Shown: piece after piece, positions 32,737 to 34,799 of the stretch
How the letters are laid out: each line of letters starts with the position of its first letter
Position numbering within the stretch: position 1 is the stretch's first letter
Source of the DNA: Candidatus Methanoperedens sp.
GTDB taxonomy: Archaea; Halobacteriota; Methanosarcinia; Methanosarcinales; Methanoperedenaceae
Reading direction: 5' to 3'
NCBI GenBank assembly: GCA_030650845.1
Contig: JAUSDC010000108.1
Coordinates: 1-34,799, forward strand
DNA: 34,799 bases
Notes under the pieces: model-generated
Database searches by the model: none
What the model saw: only the letters and a program-made list of their open reading frames with translations
What the model was told of the DNA's origin: nothing
Program-made: the position numbers and the translations under genes

Positions 32737-33464
32737 CTTACACACTCCTCATAACCTTTGGTTCTTATATCCTCTAAAAGGTCTCTGGGATTCCCAGAGC
32801 AAATAATAGTCCCGTTCAGCATGATACAACCCCTGTCGGCATTAACATAGTCCAGGATATACCCGGCATGGGTTATGATCAGTCCTGCTTTGGTCCTCTT
32901 GCTTGCCAATTTCTCCTTTTCAAGGAGCTCATTTATTACCTTGCCCACTAAATGTATGCTCACCAGATCTACACCAGAATCGGGTTCATCAAACATTATA
33001 AACTTGGGATTCTGGGCCAATAACTGGAGGAGTTCTGAACGTTTGATCTCCCCACCAGAAAAGCCCAGGTTGATATCCCGGTCCAAACAATTGTGAAGGT
33101 TTAATTTATGGGCAAATTCATTGATTTTATCCTCATTGAAAATTCCTCTTTTCTCCATACAGATACGAAGCATAGTTTTCAGCTTCACGCCTCTGACCGC
33201 TGGTGGACGTTGAAATGCGATGCCAATTCCAAGCTTTGCACGTTCATCCATGGTGAGTTCAGTAATGTCAGCGCCATCAAAGAAAATCCTGCCTGATTCT
33301 ACCCTGTAAGCTGGAATTCCTATAATCGTTTTCAAGAGCGAGGTCTTTCCAGAACCGTTGGGGCCGAATAAAGCGATGGTTTCGCCATGTGCAATGTGTA
33401 GATTCACATCCTTAAGTATCATTTTGTCTTCGATTCTAACAGTTAAATTCTTTAATTCGATCAT
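32724..33464 (-). CDS. sufC: SufC ATPase
   Basis: A 246-residue ABC ATPase. Walker A is GPNGSGKT (34-41), the signature is LGFSGGEIKRSELLQ, Walker B is FIMFDEPDSGVD (the DSGVD wording is typical of SufC), and the H-loop is LIITHAG. It binds SufB and couples ATP hydrolysis to cluster assembly in the cytoplasm. It is first in the suf pair and is transcribed away from aIF1A. Confidence 0.95.
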   Translation of the reverse strand: MIELKNLTVRIEDKMILKDVNLHIAHGETIALFGPNGSGKTSLLKTIIGIPAYRVESGRIFFDGADITELTMDERAKLGIGIAFQRPPAVRGVKLKTMLRICMEKRGIFNEDKINEFAHKLNLHNCLDRDINLGFSGGEIKRSELLQLLAQNPKFIMFDEPDSGVDLVSIHLVGKVINELLEKEKLASKRTKAGLIITHAGYILDYVNADRGCIMLNGTIICSGNPRDLLEDIRTKGYEECVRCLK

Positions 33465-33522
33465 GTCTAACCCTTAAAGATGGATTCACCTCCATTATTT
33501 AATCCATATAAGTTGTTATATT

Positions 33523-33670
33523 TGGTTGAGACCTATTATAAATAGTGTCATTGGGTGTAAAAATGAAAAAATAGTTCAAATAGATGGGAATTTTTTTCAG
33601 AGTTCCGTGATAGACGATGCTGCCGAACAATCAGTTACTTATACATATGATTGAGACCCTATATACAATA
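33523..33670. promoter_or_regulatory. Divergent sufC / aIF1A control region
   Basis: The 220-base gap holds the repeated wording TTGAGACCTATTATAAATAG (33524-33543) and TTGAGACCCTATATACAATA (about 33651-33670). The second has a TATA-like CTATATAC about 25-30 bases before the aIF1A start. The first may be an ancestral or second promoter. No gene is evident between. Confidence 0.45.
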
Positions 33671-33684
33671 ATCATGAGGTATAA

Positions 33685-33999
33685 TTGAATAGACAAAGAA
33701 ATAGTAATCAGCAGCCAGAAGAATTTTCCAGGGTTCGCATTCCGCAAAAAAGCGCGAACGAGATACTGGGAACAGTTGAAAGTCTCTTGGGAGCAAATAA
33801 ACTGCGTGTAAGGTGTATGGATGGCATTGTAAGGCTCACCCGTATTCCTGGTAAAATGAAAAAAAGGATATGGATCCGTGAAGGGGATGTAATTATTCTT
33901 GTTCCATGGTCTTTTCAGAATGATAAAGCTGATATAATCTGGAAATACAGCCCTCCTCAGGTCAACTGGCTTGAGCGCAAGGGATTTTTGCAAAGCTGA
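33685..33999 (+). CDS. Translation initiation factor aIF1A
   Basis: 104 residues with an S1-like OB fold: [47 protein letters not shown], and the KADIIWKY that follows the barrel. aIF1A binds the 30S A site during initiation. The start is a TTG at 33685, four bases after GAGGT; no ATG fits. The C-terminal [12 protein letters not shown] is normal for the family. Confidence 0.93.
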   Translation: MNRQRNSNQQPEEFSRVRIPQKSANEILGTVESLLGANKLRVRCMDGIVRLTRIPGKMKKRIWIREGDVIILVPWSFQNDKADIIWKYSPPQVNWLERKGFLQS

Positions 34000-34051
34000 G
34001 CCTGAGGCTATTAAATTCTTTTTTTTGTAAAGTTATTATTAAAAAAAGTAA

Positions 34052-34074
34052 AGAAGATGAATTGTTCATCTTCT
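34052..34074. terminator. Convergent bidirectional hairpin
   Basis: AGAAGATGAA-TTG-TTCATCTTCT, a perfect 10 bp stem with a 3-base loop, between the ends of aIF1A and the surface protein gene and overlapping the latter's stop. T-rich and A-rich runs lie on the aIF1A side (34018-34026, 34041-34047). Confidence 0.6.
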
Positions 34075-34799
34075 ATTTCTACTGAACATATACACCGAGT
34101 ATAGTGCTGCTGCGACAAACACTAACTCAAATCCAGGAGCCGGCTTTGATGTCGCTGGTGCCGGAGTACCCGTACCTGCTGGCTTAGCCGTTGTTACTGT
34201 TGCCGCACCTGTGGTTGTGCTCGTTACTGTCGGGGTGTTTGACGATGCTGGCGTCTGAGTAGCCGTAACTGTTGGCTTTGCCGTAGTTGCTGTTACCGTA
34301 CCTGAACCTGAACCTGAGCTTGTTTTCGTTGCTGTCGGGGTGGGGCTAACGCTGGAAGACGGGGCTGTGATTGCATTTGCGTCTAATGTAACAGCTGTTT
34401 GCGCCAGTGCTCTGCCGTTCAATGTTGCGCCAGTGTTCATTGAGATCAGTGTTTTGGACAGGATGATTCCCTTGAAGTTAGCCGTGGTTCCAAGTGTGGT
34501 TTGACCCGCGACCTGCCAGAAGATGTTCTTTGCCTGTGCGCCGCCGCTCAGAGTAACAATAGCACCATTGTCCACGGTGAGATCCTGCGCGATCTGGAAG
34601 ATCCAGATATCATTTGCGCCGCCAGATAGAGTGACGCCACCAGCAGATATCAGGACCCCGGTCCCCCATTTGTAGAGACCTGGTGTGATGGTCTTCCCGG
34701 TAATATCTCCGGCGTACAGTTCAGTATCAGTAGGATTTGTCCTTCCAGCGGCATCAGTGTACGCTGTTTCCATGTCGCTTATAGCCGCGGTCATTGTAG
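34066..34799 (-). CDS. DUF3494 ice-binding-like surface protein with PGF-CTERM tail, N-terminus outside the window
   Basis: The visible ~243 residues start inside the DUF3494 domain (AISDMETAYTDAAGR ... ELYAGDITGKTITPGLYKWG ... VTLSGGANDIWIFQIA ... NIFWQVAGQTTLG). They continue through a Thr/Ser/Pro-rich linker of about 70 residues and end in APGFELVFVAAALYSVYMFSRNRR-type PGF-CTERM: PGF, a hydrophobic helix and a basic end. That tail is the archaeosortase A signal for cell-surface anchoring. DUF3494 proteins bind ice in some microbes and otherwise act as adhesins. The frame is open to the window edge; the ATG at 34794 is internal to the domain. Confidence 0.85.
   Translation of the reverse strand, partial: TMTAAISDMETAYTDAAGRTNPTDTELYAGDITGKTITPGLYKWGTGVLISAGGVTLSGGANDIWIFQIAQDLTVDNGAIVTLSGGAQAKNIFWQVAGQTTLGTTANFKGIILSKTLISMNTGATLNGRALAQTAVTLDANAITAPSSSVSPTPTATKTSSGSGSGTVTATTAKPTVTATQTPASSNTPTVTSTTTGAATVTTAKPAGTGTPAPATSKPAPGFELVFVAAALYSVYMFSRNRR

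Noticed and set aside
1-34799. CRISPR arrays, tRNA or rRNA genes
   Set aside because: No regularly spaced direct repeats and no cloverleaf or rRNA signature were seen on either strand; the GGATT...AATCC hairpin in the 165-bp repeat only loosely resembles a tRNA arm.

Overview
The window looks like chromosome from an anaerobic methanotrophic archaeon of the 'Candidatus Methanoperedens' (ANME-2d) type. That assignment is inference. Archaeal markers are two thermosome subunits, a full aIF1A, a two-gene SufC/SufB iron-sulfur system, strong GGAGGT ribosome sites with TATA-like boxes, and a surface protein with a PGF-CTERM tail. Combined with these is a class III polyhydroxyalkanoate (PHA) synthase system and an ETF:menaquinone-type membrane oxidoreductase, a pairing that fits Methanoperedens better than ordinary methanogens. 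Most genes are on the minus strand.

Region 1 (about 0.3-11.5 kb, minus strand) is a long PHA and electron-transfer operon. In transcription order it holds two large repeat-built PhaE/phasin-like proteins, phaE, phaC, phaB, a thiolase (phaA), a second short-chain reductase, etfB, ferredoxin-fused etfA, and a membrane iron-sulfur oxidoreductase. Genes overlap by ATGA or are separated by short hairpin-bearing gaps. The layout suggests that carbon storage and turnover (acetoacetyl-CoA, 3-hydroxybutyryl-CoA, PHA) is tied to ETF-mediated electron delivery to the membrane quinone pool.

Region 2 (about 11.6-17.8 kb) holds two closely related thermosome genes. Between them lie a flavodoxin, a small helical protein and an ATC-hydrolase/DUF6125-like protein. 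It also has an 811-base non-coding stretch with inverted repeats and a remnant of a NosD-type surface protein.

Region 3 (about 17.8-23.6 kb) carries adenine deaminase and a purine phosphoribosyltransferase (purine salvage), a peptide-deformylase-like protein, a short-chain dehydrogenase, an unknown 98-residue protein, Hsp20 and a CBS-domain protein. A ~165 bp repeat and a ~55 bp leader flank both hsp20 and the ATC-hydrolase-like gene 8 kb away.

Region 4 (about 23.65-30.7 kb) is a decayed second copy of the PHA operon: one phasin-like gene, a deletion-damaged phaE, intact phaC and phaB, then a TnpB insertion sequence and a group II intron. These are followed by a stub with the start of phaA fused to the end of a different phaC. 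The two elements therefore sit between phaB2 and the phaA2 remnant.

Region 5 (about 30.8-34.8 kb) has a GYD-domain protein, a small cysteine-containing protein sharing a motif with a small protein of region 2, sufB and sufC, divergently transcribed aIF1A, and the C-terminal part of a DUF3494 (ice-binding-like adhesin) protein cut by the window edge. I saw no tRNA, rRNA or CRISPR array.
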